This document shows positions 42,988 through 52,098 of a stretch of DNA of 64,000 nt, in pieces. Source of the DNA: Mesorhizobium sp. B2-1-8 (lineage in GTDB: Bacteria; Pseudomonadota; Alphaproteobacteria; Rhizobiales; Rhizobiaceae); NCBI RefSeq assembly GCF_006442545.2, contig NZ_CP083953.1:430462-494461 (forward strand), given 5' to 3'. The position numbers and the translations under genes are program-made. Within the stretch, counting starts at the first letter, position 1. Each line of letters opens with the position of its first letter. The notes beneath the pieces were generated by a model. It ran no database searches. It was not told the DNA's origin and was given only the letters and a program-made list of their open reading frames with translations.

Positions 42988-43553
42988 CGTCGTTCGAAGA
43001 GCACCTGAAGATCGAGATCTCGTCCGGCGTCATGCGCCTGACGATCAATCGCCCCCAAAAGCTCAATGTGCTGACACCCGACATCTATCGGCGCATCGGC
43101 GACGCGGTTTTGAGCGCGCAGAATGACGACGCAGAGCAGGTCATCGTGCTTTGCGGGGCGCGGCGGGCGTTCTCGGCGGGGTTCGATCTGAAAATCGAGG
43201 TTTCGGATACGAACCATGCGGCGAAGATCGATAACCTGCAAAATGGCGCGAACCGAACGCGCTGGCTGATCTGGGACAGCGTGAAGCCGGTTGTCGCCGC
43301 AATTCACGGCTACTGCCTTGTCGGTGCGTTTGAATTGACGATGCCCTGCGGCCTGACGATCGCCGCGAAGAGCACCATCTTGGGCGAACCGGAAATCCTT
43401 TTCGGTTCGGGAGCGGCATTCATGATGGAGCGTCTTCTGGGCCGCAACTTACTCGGAGTGACTACGATGCCGCCGCGGCCGATCAGAAGCCGCGGCATTT
43501 CCCACAACTATAAATCCACCTCACATAGAAGGGATATACACGGAAATGCTTAG
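42984..43553 (+). pseudogene. Enoyl-CoA hydratase, 3'-truncated at repeat junction
   Basis: Residues 1 to about 150 are a good crotonase fold: LTINRPQKLNVLTPDIYRRI, FSAGFDLKIE, HGYCLVGAFELTMPC, and LGEPEILFGSGAAFMM. After about base 43440 the sequence stops resembling the family, and the frame runs through the 30-bp repeat (LLGVTTMPPRP) to a chance stop at 43553. A normal member has about 100 further residues. The gene was therefore cut by insertion of the cassette that follows; its missing 3' part is not found beyond the other end of the cassette. Confidence 0.82.
43449..43478 (+). repeat. 30-bp direct repeat, left copy
   Basis: TTACTCGGAGTGAC, T, ACGATG, C, CGCCGCGG: identical at 28 of 30 positions to the copy at 49316. 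Read in the amidase frame it contains the codons for Y-S-E and a stop, exactly as at the end of the amidase gene, so it looks like a displaced copy of that gene's 3' end. Confidence 0.85.
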
Positions 43554-44655
43554 GATCCATTCAGGGATGAGTCTGGCTGCGACCCGCACGCTAGCTCTCG
43601 CAGTCGCCCTCGCACTCACCGGGTACGGCGTCGACACGGCCGCAGCGCAGGAGACGTCAGGCGCCATCAAGGGTGATGGACAGCCATTTCTCATGTGGAC
43701 GGAAGGCGGCAGCCAAGACTTCCAGAACGCCCTCATGGACACTTACCTCAAGGGCTTCGCGAATGACACCGGGTTCGTTCCGGCCACGGACGCCTTCTGC
43801 TGCGGCACGAGCAACCTGCAGCAGCAGGTGGACTCGGGCAATGTCAAGTGGAGTGTGCTGCAGTTAGCCAGCCAGGCGGAGTTCGAGGCGGCCAAGAAGG
43901 CCGGCCTGCTCGCGAAACTCGACCCGAAGGTCGTCCCGACGAACAAGCTTGAACCGGGCACCTACGACGACCACGGGTTCCAGGCGTTCCTGAACTCCTT
44001 CGTCGTCGGTTACTTGCCAGCGTCTTATCCGGACGCGAGCACTGCTCCGCAGAAGTTCGAGGATCTCTTCGACACGAACAGCTTCCCCGGCAAGCGTTGC
44101 CTGTTCAAGTACCCCGAGTTCGCCGGCCTGCTCGAGGGTGCACTCATGGCGGACGGCGTTCCCCCGGCTAAGGTGTACCCGATCGACATCAACCGCGCCT
44201 TCGCCAAGCTCGCGCAGATCAAGTCGGATATCGTTTGGTACGACTCGGGTTCGCAGGCCACTCAGCTGCTGGCCAACGGCACCTGCAAAATGGCAGAGAT
44301 CCTCAACGGGGTCGCGCAAAGCGCACACGCGAACGGAACCGAAATCACGATCAAGTGGGACCACACCGTCCTAGTACCTGCTATGATGGCCCTCCCGAAG
44401 AACGGGCCAAACCAGGCCGCTGGCCAGGCGTTCCTCGGCCGTATGATCTCGAACTCCCAAGAGGGCGTGAACTTCCTCAAGCACGTGGCTTACCCGCTGC
44501 CGATGAAGTACGAGAGTGTGCCGGAGGATGTCCTCAAGTGGGCTCCGCTCGAAAAGAACCTGAACGGGACGATAGTCGAAGACTGGAAGTGGTACGCCGA
44601 CAACATCAAAGAAGTGACCGACAAGTTTAACAACTTCCTGGTTACCGGACAGTGA
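43546..44655 (+). CDS. Polyamine-type ABC transporter substrate-binding protein
   Basis: A 369-residue binding protein of the PotD/family 1 type. The signal peptide runs to about residue 34 (RTLALAVALALTGYGVDTAA) with cleavage near AAA-QE. The mature part shows FLMWTEGGSQDFQNALMDTY, KRCLFKYPEFAGLLEGALM and ITIKWDHTVLVPAMMALPK. ATG 43567 is an alternative start. It heads a four-gene importer/amidase cassette whose codon choice (strong preference for C- and G-ending codons, many GTC, CTC and AAG) looks different from the neighbouring genes, suggesting import, possibly from an actinobacterium. Confidence 0.9.
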   Translation: MLRIHSGMSLAATRTLALAVALALTGYGVDTAAAQETSGAIKGDGQPFLMWTEGGSQDFQNALMDTYLKGFANDTGFVPATDAFCCGTSNLQQQVDSGNVKWSVLQLASQAEFEAAKKAGLLAKLDPKVVPTNKLEPGTYDDHGFQAFLNSFVVGYLPASYPDASTAPQKFEDLFDTNSFPGKRCLFKYPEFAGLLEGALMADGVPPAKVYPIDINRAFAKLAQIKSDIVWYDSGSQATQLLANGTCKMAEILNGVAQSAHANGTEITIKWDHTVLVPAMMALPKNGPNQAAGQAFLGRMISNSQEGVNFLKHVAYPLPMKYESVPEDVLKWAPLEKNLNGTIVEDWKWYADNIKEVTDKFNNFLVTGQ

Positions 44656-44704
44656 TGATGCGCGCGGCTTCCGCCTATCTCGACGGCCAAGCTGGTAACA
44701 GCGC

Positions 44705-46462
44705 ATGACCAGCATGCGCGTGATTGGAGGCCGGCGCTGCGGAGTGCGCCGGCTCGCACTCTGGCAGTGGTTCGCTGTGACGCCCGGATTCTTGCTCGTC
44801 GTCGTGCTGTTGATCTACCCCTTGGTCAACATCGCCCTTCGCAGCTTCAACCCGGCCGGCGAGGCCGCGATCTCCAGTCACGGCATGACGTGGGCGAACT
44901 ATATCGGCCTGTTTAACGATCCTGCAGCGCGCATCATCCTCCGCAATACCTTCGTCGTCGCCGGCATCGCCGCCCTCATCTCGCTCGTAGTCACCTACCC
45001 CGTGGCGATGTTCATATGCCAACTGCCGACGCGGTCTCGCCGTATCGCCCTATGGTTCCTGTTGCTCCCTCTGTGGACGTCGGTCGTGGTGCGGATGTAC
45101 TCGCTGCAGCTGATCCTGGGACAGGTCAATATTCTCTACACGCAAACCGCGGCGATCATCGGCATGACCTCCTACCTAGTGCCGTACCTCGTCCTCATCC
45201 TTTATAGCGGGATGTCGCGCATCGATCCGACTCTGATGGTAGCGTCCAGGGTTCTCGGTGCGAGTCCACTGCGGACGCTGTGGCTGATCTTCATGCCTCT
45301 CGCCAGTTCTGCGACATGGGCCGGTCTCATGCTCACATTCGTCATCGGACTTGGCTTCTTCATCACCCCTGCGCTGCTCGGCGGCAGCGGCGACATGACC
45401 GTCGCGATGTACATCCTTCAGCAGGTCCGCATCAACGACTGGGGCTCCGCGAGCGCGATGGGTATGTGCCTGCTCGTGATCGCCGTCGTCCTCTACCTGG
45501 CGATCGACCGACTGTTTGGAATCGATCGACTCGCGACGGTCGGAGCGGACGGGAGTGGGCTCGGGACGAGTTCCGGCACGTACCGCTGGATGCCACGCTG
45601 GATGCGGTTGTTCCTCGGCTGGTGGTCGGGTGTCGCTTTCGCCGCGCTGACCCTTCCACTCGTCTACGTGATCGTCGTCTCGTTCTCATCGAAGTCCTAT
45701 CTGAGCTTTCCACCGCCCGCGCTTTCGACGAAGTGGTACGCGGCGCTGTTCTCTGACCCGAGCTGGCAGAACTCGATCATGCTCAGCCTGCGGGTCGGGC
45801 TCTGGGCGACCGTGATCGCGACAATCGTCGGGCTTCTCACAGCACTCGCGGTCACCCGGTCCCGCGTGCTCAACAAAGGTCCGGTACGGGTGGTTCTGAT
45901 CCTCCCGGTGATCGTTCCGGTGACTCTGCTCGCCGTCGGCATCTATGATGTCGTGCTGCGCACGCGGACCTCCGGAACGCTCCTCGGATTCGCGCTGCCA
46001 CACGCGCTCCTCGCGCTTCCCTTCACTGCACTGATCCTCGTGGGCGCACTCGCCCAGGTCGGTCAGTCGTACGAGCTCGCGGCGAGAACCCTCGGAGCCC
46101 GACCGCTGCGCGCGTTCGCGTCGGTTACGCTACCGCTGATTGTGCCCGGCCTCGCTGCGGCGGCCGCGATCGCATTTGTTACGTCGTGGGACGAAGTAGT
46201 GATAGCAATGCTGGTGCAGTTCATCACGCCGACGCTGCCCGTGAAGCTCTTCACCGTCGTCCAGGCGAGCTTCACACCTGTCGTGGCCGCCATGTCGAGC
46301 CTCATTCTCGTCGGGCTTGTAGTGTTGGTCGCGCTGGCCGAAATTGCGGGCTGGGCGCGACGTCGAGGTGAATTGCGCGGCACGCCGAGGTCCGCGGTGG
46401 ATGGGTCGATCCCCGAGTCCGAGAACACGCATGCAGCTAAGGAGCTCGTCGATGTCGAATGA
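44705..46462 (+). CDS. Fused ABC transporter permease (PotB and PotC domains in one chain)
   Basis: A 585-residue membrane protein made of two complete permease domains. The first, residues 1 to about 275, has PGFLLVVVLLIYPLVNIALR and the loop VASRVLGASPLRTLWLIFMP. The second, about 300-565, has FAALTLPLVYVIVVSFSSKS and the loop LAARTLGARPLRAFASVTLP. Polyamine-type transporters normally encode these as two proteins; here they are joined by a linker of about 35 residues rich in Gly and Ser. It is overlapped by 11 bases by the ATPase gene. It forms the whole channel of the importer. Confidence 0.92.
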   Translation: MTSMRVIGGRRCGVRRLALWQWFAVTPGFLLVVVLLIYPLVNIALRSFNPAGEAAISSHGMTWANYIGLFNDPAARIILRNTFVVAGIAALISLVVTYPVAMFICQLPTRSRRIALWFLLLPLWTSVVVRMYSLQLILGQVNILYTQTAAIIGMTSYLVPYLVLILYSGMSRIDPTLMVASRVLGASPLRTLWLIFMPLASSATWAGLMLTFVIGLGFFITPALLGGSGDMTVAMYILQQVRINDWGSASAMGMCLLVIAVVLYLAIDRLFGIDRLATVGADGSGLGTSSGTYRWMPRWMRLFLGWWSGVAFAALTLPLVYVIVVSFSSKSYLSFPPPALSTKWYAALFSDPSWQNSIMLSLRVGLWATVIATIVGLLTALAVTRSRVLNKGPVRVVLILPVIVPVTLLAVGIYDVVLRTRTSGTLLGFALPHALLALPFTALILVGALAQVGQSYELAARTLGARPLRAFASVTLPLIVPGLAAAAAIAFVTSWDEVVIAMLVQFITPTLPVKLFTVVQASFTPVVAAMSSLILVGLVVLVALAEIAGWARRRGELRGTPRSAVDGSIPESENTHAAKELVDVE

Positions 46463-47576
46463 GGCGTCACATTCGGTTGATGACCAGGCCTTCGTAGAGA
46501 TCTCGAACGTCACCCATTATTACGGCGACGTGCGCGCTCTCCGCGACGTCAGCCTGGGTGTCGCTCGCGGCGAGTTCCTGACGCTGCTCGGGCCGAGCGG
46601 GTCGGGCAAGACCACGCTGCTACGCATCCTCGCCGGAATCGAGCTTCCACGCGCGGGCGCCGTCCGGATCAGAGGACGCGACGTCACGCTGCTCCCACCA
46701 GAGGCACGGGGGATCGGTGTCGTCTTCCAGAACTACGCGCTCTTCCCACACATGTCTGTGAGCGCGAACATCGGTTATCCACTGCAGGTCCGGCGGCTGC
46801 CCAAGGCGCAGATCCGAACGCGTGTGGATGAGCTACTGGATCTCGTCGACCTCACCGGCTACGGCCCGCGGCGCCCGAGCGAGCTCAGCGGCGGACAGCA
46901 GCAGCGCGTAGCGCTGGCGCGCGCGCTGGCCTTTAACCCGGAGCTCCTCCTGCTCGACGAGCCGTTCGGCGCGCTCGATCGCCGTCTGCGTGAGCAGTTG
47001 GGCCTGGCTGTACGGCTGTTGCAGCGTGAGCTCGGCGTTACGACGATCTTCGTGACGCACGACCAAGATGAGGCGTTCACGATGTCGACCCGCATCGCCG
47101 TAATGCATGAGGGGGAGCTGATGCAGATCGCGGAACCGACGACCATCTATCGCACGCCGAGCGACATCCACAGCGCGCGGACGATCGGCACCCTCAATGA
47201 GTTTCAAGGAACAGTCATATCCGAACCGGGTGAGCGCGTCTCGATCCGGATTACTGACGGCTCGGTGCACCGGGATGCCCGCACCCATCCCGCCGAACTC
47301 CGCCGCGGGGCGTCGGTCAGCTGCGCTGTCCGTCCTGAGCACGTGCGCGTCTCGCATGAGCGCATGGGGGAGTCCGACTTCACTTCGACCGTGCTGGCGG
47401 CCATCGAAGGTGGCGGCTGGCGGAGATTCCAGGTCAAAACCGCACAAGGACTCGTCCTGATGTCGACGGACAGTGGCCGCTCGTCAGCTGTCTACGACGG
47501 AGACGATGCCTATGTCGGCTTCGCCGACAATAAGCTGATGATGTTCGACGCTGAGAGCGGGTCGCGACTTATCTGA
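46452..47576 (+). CDS. Polyamine-type ABC transporter ATP-binding protein (PotA-like)
   Basis: A 374-residue ATPase: Walker A GPSGSGKTT at 47-55, LSGGQQQRVALARALA, Walker B LLLDEPFGALDRR, and FVTHDQDEAFTMS. The C-terminal part is the TOBE-type regulatory domain (VRPEHVRVSHE). ATG 46452 lies inside the end of the permease gene. It energises the fused permease. Confidence 0.94.
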   Translation: MSNEASHSVDDQAFVEISNVTHYYGDVRALRDVSLGVARGEFLTLLGPSGSGKTTLLRILAGIELPRAGAVRIRGRDVTLLPPEARGIGVVFQNYALFPHMSVSANIGYPLQVRRLPKAQIRTRVDELLDLVDLTGYGPRRPSELSGGQQQRVALARALAFNPELLLLDEPFGALDRRLREQLGLAVRLLQRELGVTTIFVTHDQDEAFTMSTRIAVMHEGELMQIAEPTTIYRTPSDIHSARTIGTLNEFQGTVISEPGERVSIRITDGSVHRDARTHPAELRRGASVSCAVRPEHVRVSHERMGESDFTSTVLAAIEGGGWRRFQVKTAQGLVLMSTDSGRSSAVYDGDDAYVGFADNKLMMFDAESGSRLI

Positions 47577-47864
47577 TCGAGGCAACTCCAGGGCAAGGAG
47601 GCCGGCCTCAAACTCGGCCTTCGCGAGTGCCGCCTGTGGGTAGAGCACTACGAGGTGGAGACCGCACTAATCTGCTTCACGGCGCCGATGCGCACCAAGG
47701 CGTCGCGGCATTCCTCGAAATGCGTGCGCCGCGCTTTGCGGATACACCCGCCCTTGGGAATCCATAGTCTGATTGCTCCAAGGCATAATGCAAGTATGGC
47801 TACGCCAACTGATCTGCCAGCAAGTCAGCAGTCACCTGATCATCAGACGAGAGTGGGAACAGAT

Positions 47865-49328
47865 ATGAACGAGATGACGGCCGAGGCACTGGCGAACGTG
47901 GACCGCGCGACGGAGGCGTTGCAGAGCGTATCCGAGCGCGCCCCGAACCTGCGTGCTCTCATCTCGTCCAACGAGAACATTCGTGAGGAGGCCGAACGTG
48001 TTGACCGCGGGTACGCCTCGCTGACCGGCCGCGTCATCGTGATCAAGGACAACATCGACACGATTGATCTCCCGACCACGTGCGGGTCGTTCGCGCTGGA
48101 CCGGACCGCCCGCGATGCCGACCTGGTCGTCCGGCTGCGGCGTGCCGGCGTGCTGACCCTCGGCAAGGCAAATCTGTCGGAGTGGTCCCACTTCCGGGCA
48201 CCCCGCGCACCCCGCGGCTGGAGCGCGCGAGGAGGGCTTACCCAGAACCCGTTCGTCCTCGATCGAACAGCGGGAGGCTCCAGCTCCGGGTCAGCGGCCC
48301 TCGTCGCGGCGGGCGTGGTCGATCTCGCGATTGGCACCGAGACCGACGCATCCATCGTCGAACCCGCCGCGTTCTGCGGCGTCGTCGGGCTCAAGCCGAC
48401 GGTCGGTCGAATTTCGCAGGACGGGATCGTCCCCATTTCGCACACCATGGACACGGCGGGCCCGATCACGCGTACGGTGCGGGATGCCGGAATCCTCCTG
48501 GATGTGATCAGCACCACGATGCGCGGCGAGCAAGGCGAAACGGCGGCTACCTTCGCCACCAGTTCTGCGGCGTCGGCCAGGGGAATGCGCGTCGGACTTC
48601 TGTCGCGCGACTACTGGACAGAGCGTGTGCCTGGGCTCGATGAGTTCGTCGACGCCGTAATCGAGGTGATTGGGGCGAGCGGGGCGGACATCGTCGACGA
48701 GCTAGCCGTGCCTAATCTCGACATCCTCGGCCAGTCCGGACTCCAAGGTCTCGTGCAGAACAGCGAGTTCGGCCCCGCTCTCGCGGGGTATCTCGCCGGT
48801 CGCGGCACTCCTGGCCCGCGGTCGCTGGAGGACCTGATCCGCTTCAACAACGAGCACCCCGAGCTTGAAATGGCCCATTTTGGCCAGGAGGCGTGGCTCG
48901 CATGCCTCGACGCGCCGAGCACCGAGTCCGCCGAGTACAAGGATGCCGTAGCGCGCATTATCGAGTTGGGTGGCGTGCACGGACTCGACGCGGCCCTCCG
49001 CGACGCAGCTGCGGACGTCCTCATCGCACCGTTATTCGGACTGCCGTGGAAGGCCGACGTCGACGGCGGGATGCTCTGCCGGGTAAGTTGGGCAGCCGAT
49101 CCGCTGACGGCCGCGTCGACGGCGGGATATCCGGTCATGACTGTTCCGATCGGCAGCCGCTACGGGCTCCCGGTCGGGATGACGATCCTGGGTACGGCGT
49201 GGAGCGAGCGGAAAATGCTCGCCGTGGCGGCCTCGATCGAGCGCGGTCTCGACCTGGATCTACGACCCGGGTTCCTCACAACAGTTCCAGAGGAGGCGCC
49301 AGCATCGGTTCGCGATTACTCGGAGTGA
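47865..49328 (+). CDS. Amidase signature family enzyme
   Basis: About 487 residues from ATG 47865; ATG 47796 would add 23 residues, and the 288 bases between the ATPase and this start hold nothing else recognisable. The Ser-cisSer-Lys catalytic set is visible: K61 in IVIKDNID, the GGSSSGS loop at S139-S141, and the nucleophile S163 in TETDASIVEP. It hydrolyses an amide or transfers its ammonia; next to a polyamine/amine importer it probably releases an amine or ammonium from the imported compound. The final codons and stop lie inside the right-hand 30-bp repeat. Confidence 0.9.
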   Translation: MNEMTAEALANVDRATEALQSVSERAPNLRALISSNENIREEAERVDRGYASLTGRVIVIKDNIDTIDLPTTCGSFALDRTARDADLVVRLRRAGVLTLGKANLSEWSHFRAPRAPRGWSARGGLTQNPFVLDRTAGGSSSGSAALVAAGVVDLAIGTETDASIVEPAAFCGVVGLKPTVGRISQDGIVPISHTMDTAGPITRTVRDAGILLDVISTTMRGEQGETAATFATSSAASARGMRVGLLSRDYWTERVPGLDEFVDAVIEVIGASGADIVDELAVPNLDILGQSGLQGLVQNSEFGPALAGYLAGRGTPGPRSLEDLIRFNNEHPELEMAHFGQEAWLACLDAPSTESAEYKDAVARIIELGGVHGLDAALRDAAADVLIAPLFGLPWKADVDGGMLCRVSWAADPLTAASTAGYPVMTVPIGSRYGLPVGMTILGTAWSERKMLAVAASIERGLDLDLRPGFLTTVPEEAPASVRDYSE

Positions 49329-49345
49329 CCACGATGTCGCCGCGG
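49316..49345 (+). repeat. 30-bp direct repeat, right copy
   Basis: TTACTCGGAGTGAC, C, ACGATG, T, CGCCGCGG. It spans the last codons and stop of the amidase gene and ends exactly where an ISKra4-type fragment begins. With the copy at 43449 it brackets a 5.9-kb cassette. Confidence 0.85.
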
Positions 49346-49505
49346 GCCGCACCGTCGTGGCGTTGCCCCCCGCAGCTGATAGGGCAGCAACTCAGCTGCG
49401 GCCGCATATGGCACCAACGACCCCCAGCGAGTTTCGAGATAGAGGCGCTCGGGCGCGATATGATCGGGGACGAGTTGCCGTAGAGGTGAGTATCGTAATA
49501 GGCCC
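49346..49505 (-). mobile_element. ISKra4-family transposase fragment
   Basis: Read on the minus strand, it encodes YSPLRQLVPDHIAPERLYLE followed by TRWGSLVPYAAAAELL and, after a one-base shift, PISCGG and NATTVR. This matches the segment of the copy at about 38225-38380, but in the opposite orientation. It is cut at one end by the 30-bp repeat and at the other by the SHMT-like pseudogene. Confidence 0.8.
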
Positions 49506-49517
49506 CGTTATTTTCTT

Positions 49518-50662
49518 CTTTTCGACTATTTGAGTCGCGCGACAGAGTCTGCCCTCGGGGCATATGAGAAATCGGCAAGTCTCTATGCCGGAGCCAACGT
49601 TCTCAGCAATAACTCGAAGCGACTGGCATTCGCGGAATTGAGCAGCAGGCCGACACTCGGGTTGCCGGGAGAGAAGTTCCCTGCGGGTGCGGGTTTGCTG
49701 GACGCATTGGAAGTTGCCGCCACCGATGCGGTCCGGACGGTAATGAACGCCAAATTTGCCGACGTTCGGATGCCGACAGCGACCATGGCAAACCTTGCCG
49801 TGCTCGTTGCCTTGACCAATCCGGGAGATACGATTGCGTCGCTTCCAGCACCTGTTGGCGGTCACGTCAGCCATCGCTCCGGCGCGCCTCAAGTCCGGGG
49901 CCTCAGGGTTGCTACCATCCCATTCGATTAGCCAGGATAAGATGATGACTGGTGCACTGCTGCAATACTGGCAGGCCTTCCTCGGCCAGAAACTGGCCCA
50001 CCCTGCGAGCGTTGGCGATGCATTGGTCCGCGTATCTGCTCCACGAGCCAAGAGCTCGCTCGCGGCCGTGGCCAATGGACCCAGCCTCGAGGGAGTGCGG
50101 GATATACAATGTTGCTTAGCCTCGGCGAGCTTCATGTCGTTAGTGCATATCACACCGCCGGCCGGTCCCCGAACGACTTGTCCGTTGAGAAAGTGAGTAC
50201 ATCGGCCCCTTCCTCCAGCGGCTTCTGGAAAGTTCCTCCCGCGATCAGGCCGGTCACATGCGAGGCATCGTACAACAAATGAGCACCGCAGTCGTCGCGA
50301 TCATGGATACCGCGGATACATCATTTGGTCGCAGCAAACGAACCCGCCGAGGATAACCAGGCGCGGCTTCTCCCTTTCGAGGAAGGCTGGCAACGCGTTC
50401 AGGTCGACATCAAGCTTCTCGCGCAAGCCGGAATAATTCTGTCGCCATCGCTGCTGCCCATCGGTGACGAGGAGACGGATTCGCAAGTTCTTCGATCGGA
50501 ACACAAGAACTGACTCGGCGCCGCTTGGGCGTTGCTGAATTAAAGCACCTGGCCCGGCTGATGTCGGGCGTTCTAAAGCATGAGATTAATATTGAGGGTG
50601 CGACAACCAGCGTGGCTGACCTGCTTAAGCATCTCAAGGAAGCGTCCTCGTCGACGAGCTGA
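49518..50662 (+). pseudogene. SHMT-like pseudogene with internally inverted middle segment
   Basis: Paralogue of the intact gene at 33181. The left part (49518-49931, plus strand) matches intact residues 37-178: DYLSRATESALGAYEKSA to VRGLRVATIPFD. The next block (about 49932-50416) matches residues 180 to about 345 only on the minus strand: [79 protein letters not shown]. The right part (50412-50662, plus) resumes with KLLAQAGIILSPSLLPIGD and LTRRRLGVAELKHLARLMSG, ending SVADLLKHL. The first 36 codons are missing, replaced by ISKra4 sequence. Confidence 0.88.
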
Positions 50663-51129
50663 AAAAGAACTCGTCGAATTATTCCGCCCGACCAGCTTAC
50701 ATCATTGTACAGGCTGTTGGGGATCGCAATTGAAAACGGAAATCGAAGCGCCTCGCCGACCTATAACTCACTGCAACAGCAGTCTTTCCGACGCAGCCGG
50801 GCGACCGACAAGCTCAAATCGGCGGCGCAGTTGCCCGAATCCGATGCCGATCTTCGCACGGTCTTTCTCGAAAACGAGGAGAAACCGCTCGCGTGATGTC
50901 GGCGGCGTGCTTGCTCCTGGTCTATCGCGAACGTCTGTCAAACGGCCCTTAAATTCCGGGTTTTGTCAATCCAGACCAAGAATTCCATCGTCCGGGTCAT
51001 GATCCTTTCCGAAGTCGAATGCCGCATGACGACGTTCGGGTCAGGCGCCTCAACGTTTCCAACGAGATGCAGATGAACTGCTGTCAGCCGTTTGACCGAG
51101 TTCGCCGGAACCACGTAGGGTCATCGCGC
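50663..51129. other. Gap without a recognisable gene
   Basis: A 467-base stretch between the SHMT-like pseudogene and the permease gene. A 63-codon open frame at 50705-50896 (plus) has no features I recognise and no ribosome site, so I do not call it. The direction changes here, so a terminator for the minus-strand operon may be present, but I see no clear hairpin. Confidence 0.5.
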
Positions 51130-52098
51130 TCAGATCAGCGTTCGGACATGGGCTTCGCGGCCGTAGATCGAGACCAGTAGGAGAATGACTACACCCAGCG
51201 TGGCCTGCACCGTGGAAGGCGCAAGGCCGAGGCCGATCAGGAATGTGTTGAGCTCGATCAGGACCGCCGAGCCGGCAATCGTGCCGATCAAGCTGCCGCG
51301 CCCGCCGACGAGCGCGGTGCCGCCGATCACCACCGCGGCAATGGTCTGGAAAAGGTAGGGTTGGCCGACGTCGCCATAGGCCGAGCCGGTGAAGCCGAGC
51401 AGCAGGATGCCGGCGAGCGCAGCGAACAGCGCGCTCAGCGCGTAGCTGACAATGATGATCCGATGCGGATCAATCAGCGCCAGCGGCGCCGCCGTCGGGT
51501 TGCTGCCGAGCGCGTAGACCCGCCGGCCGAACGACGTGCGCTCAAGCATCACATGGACGATGATCGCCAGCACCGCAAAGCAGGGCACGACCCACGGCAC
51601 GGGCAGGGGGCCGATCGTTCCACCGATCGAGACGAACTCGCTCAGATAGGCCGGAGCCGAGCCCGTCGGCAGGCCGCCGTTCCACATCAGCACGATGCCC
51701 TGTACGGTGGTGCCGACGCCGAGCGTCACGATCAGCGGGTGGATCTTGAGGAAGGACGACAGCGCGCCGTTCAGCGCGCCGATCGCCATGGACAGCGATG
51801 CCACGACGAGGCAGACCAGCCAGAACGCCACCCCGTCGCCATAGAGCGAGGCGGCAACGACATTGGCGAAGCCGATGACGAAAGGGATCGACAGGTCGAT
51901 TCCGCCAAGCAGGGCCACCAGCGTCTGGCCGATGGACGCGACGGCGATGAAGGTCGCCAGAACGAGCATGGAGCGGATGGCGAACGGCGCGCCAAAACCT
52001 TCGATCGCCAGCGAGCCGACCACGAGCAGCACGAGGGCCATGAGGATGGCGCCCGAGGTGCGGCGGGTGTTGGCGCCGAGGCCCGAAAGAACGCTCAT
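51130..52098 (-). CDS. CUT2 (ribose-type) ABC transporter permease, RbsC-like
   Basis: A 322-residue membrane protein with about nine hydrophobic segments, GGIDLSIPFVIGFANVVAAS near 65-84 and the C-terminal GGTALVGGRGSLIGTIAGSA loop typical of RbsC. ATG 52098 overlaps the preceding permease stop by four bases. It is the last gene of the minus-strand operon starting at 57497. Confidence 0.93.
   Translation of the reverse strand: MSVLSGLGANTRRTSGAILMALVLLVVGSLAIEGFGAPFAIRSMLVLATFIAVASIGQTLVALLGGIDLSIPFVIGFANVVAASLYGDGVAFWLVCLVVASLSMAIGALNGALSSFLKIHPLIVTLGVGTTVQGIVLMWNGGLPTGSAPAYLSEFVSIGGTIGPLPVPWVVPCFAVLAIIVHVMLERTSFGRRVYALGSNPTAAPLALIDPHRIIIVSYALSALFAALAGILLLGFTGSAYGDVGQPYLFQTIAAVVIGGTALVGGRGSLIGTIAGSAVLIELNTFLIGLGLAPSTVQATLGVVILLLVSIYGREAHVRTLI

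Noticed and set aside
47655..47864. N-terminal extension of the amidase by up to 70 codons
   Set aside because: The extra residues (Arg/Cys/Ser-rich) do not resemble amidases and have no ribosome site; ATG 47865 or 47796 fits better.
43546..49345. Cassette as a classical composite transposon or integron
   Set aside because: There is no transposase, integrase or attC-like site inside, and the bounding repeats are direct and only 30 bp.
50705..50896. 63-codon open frame after the SHMT-like pseudogene
   Set aside because: No ribosome site, no recognisable family, and it lies in a decayed region.
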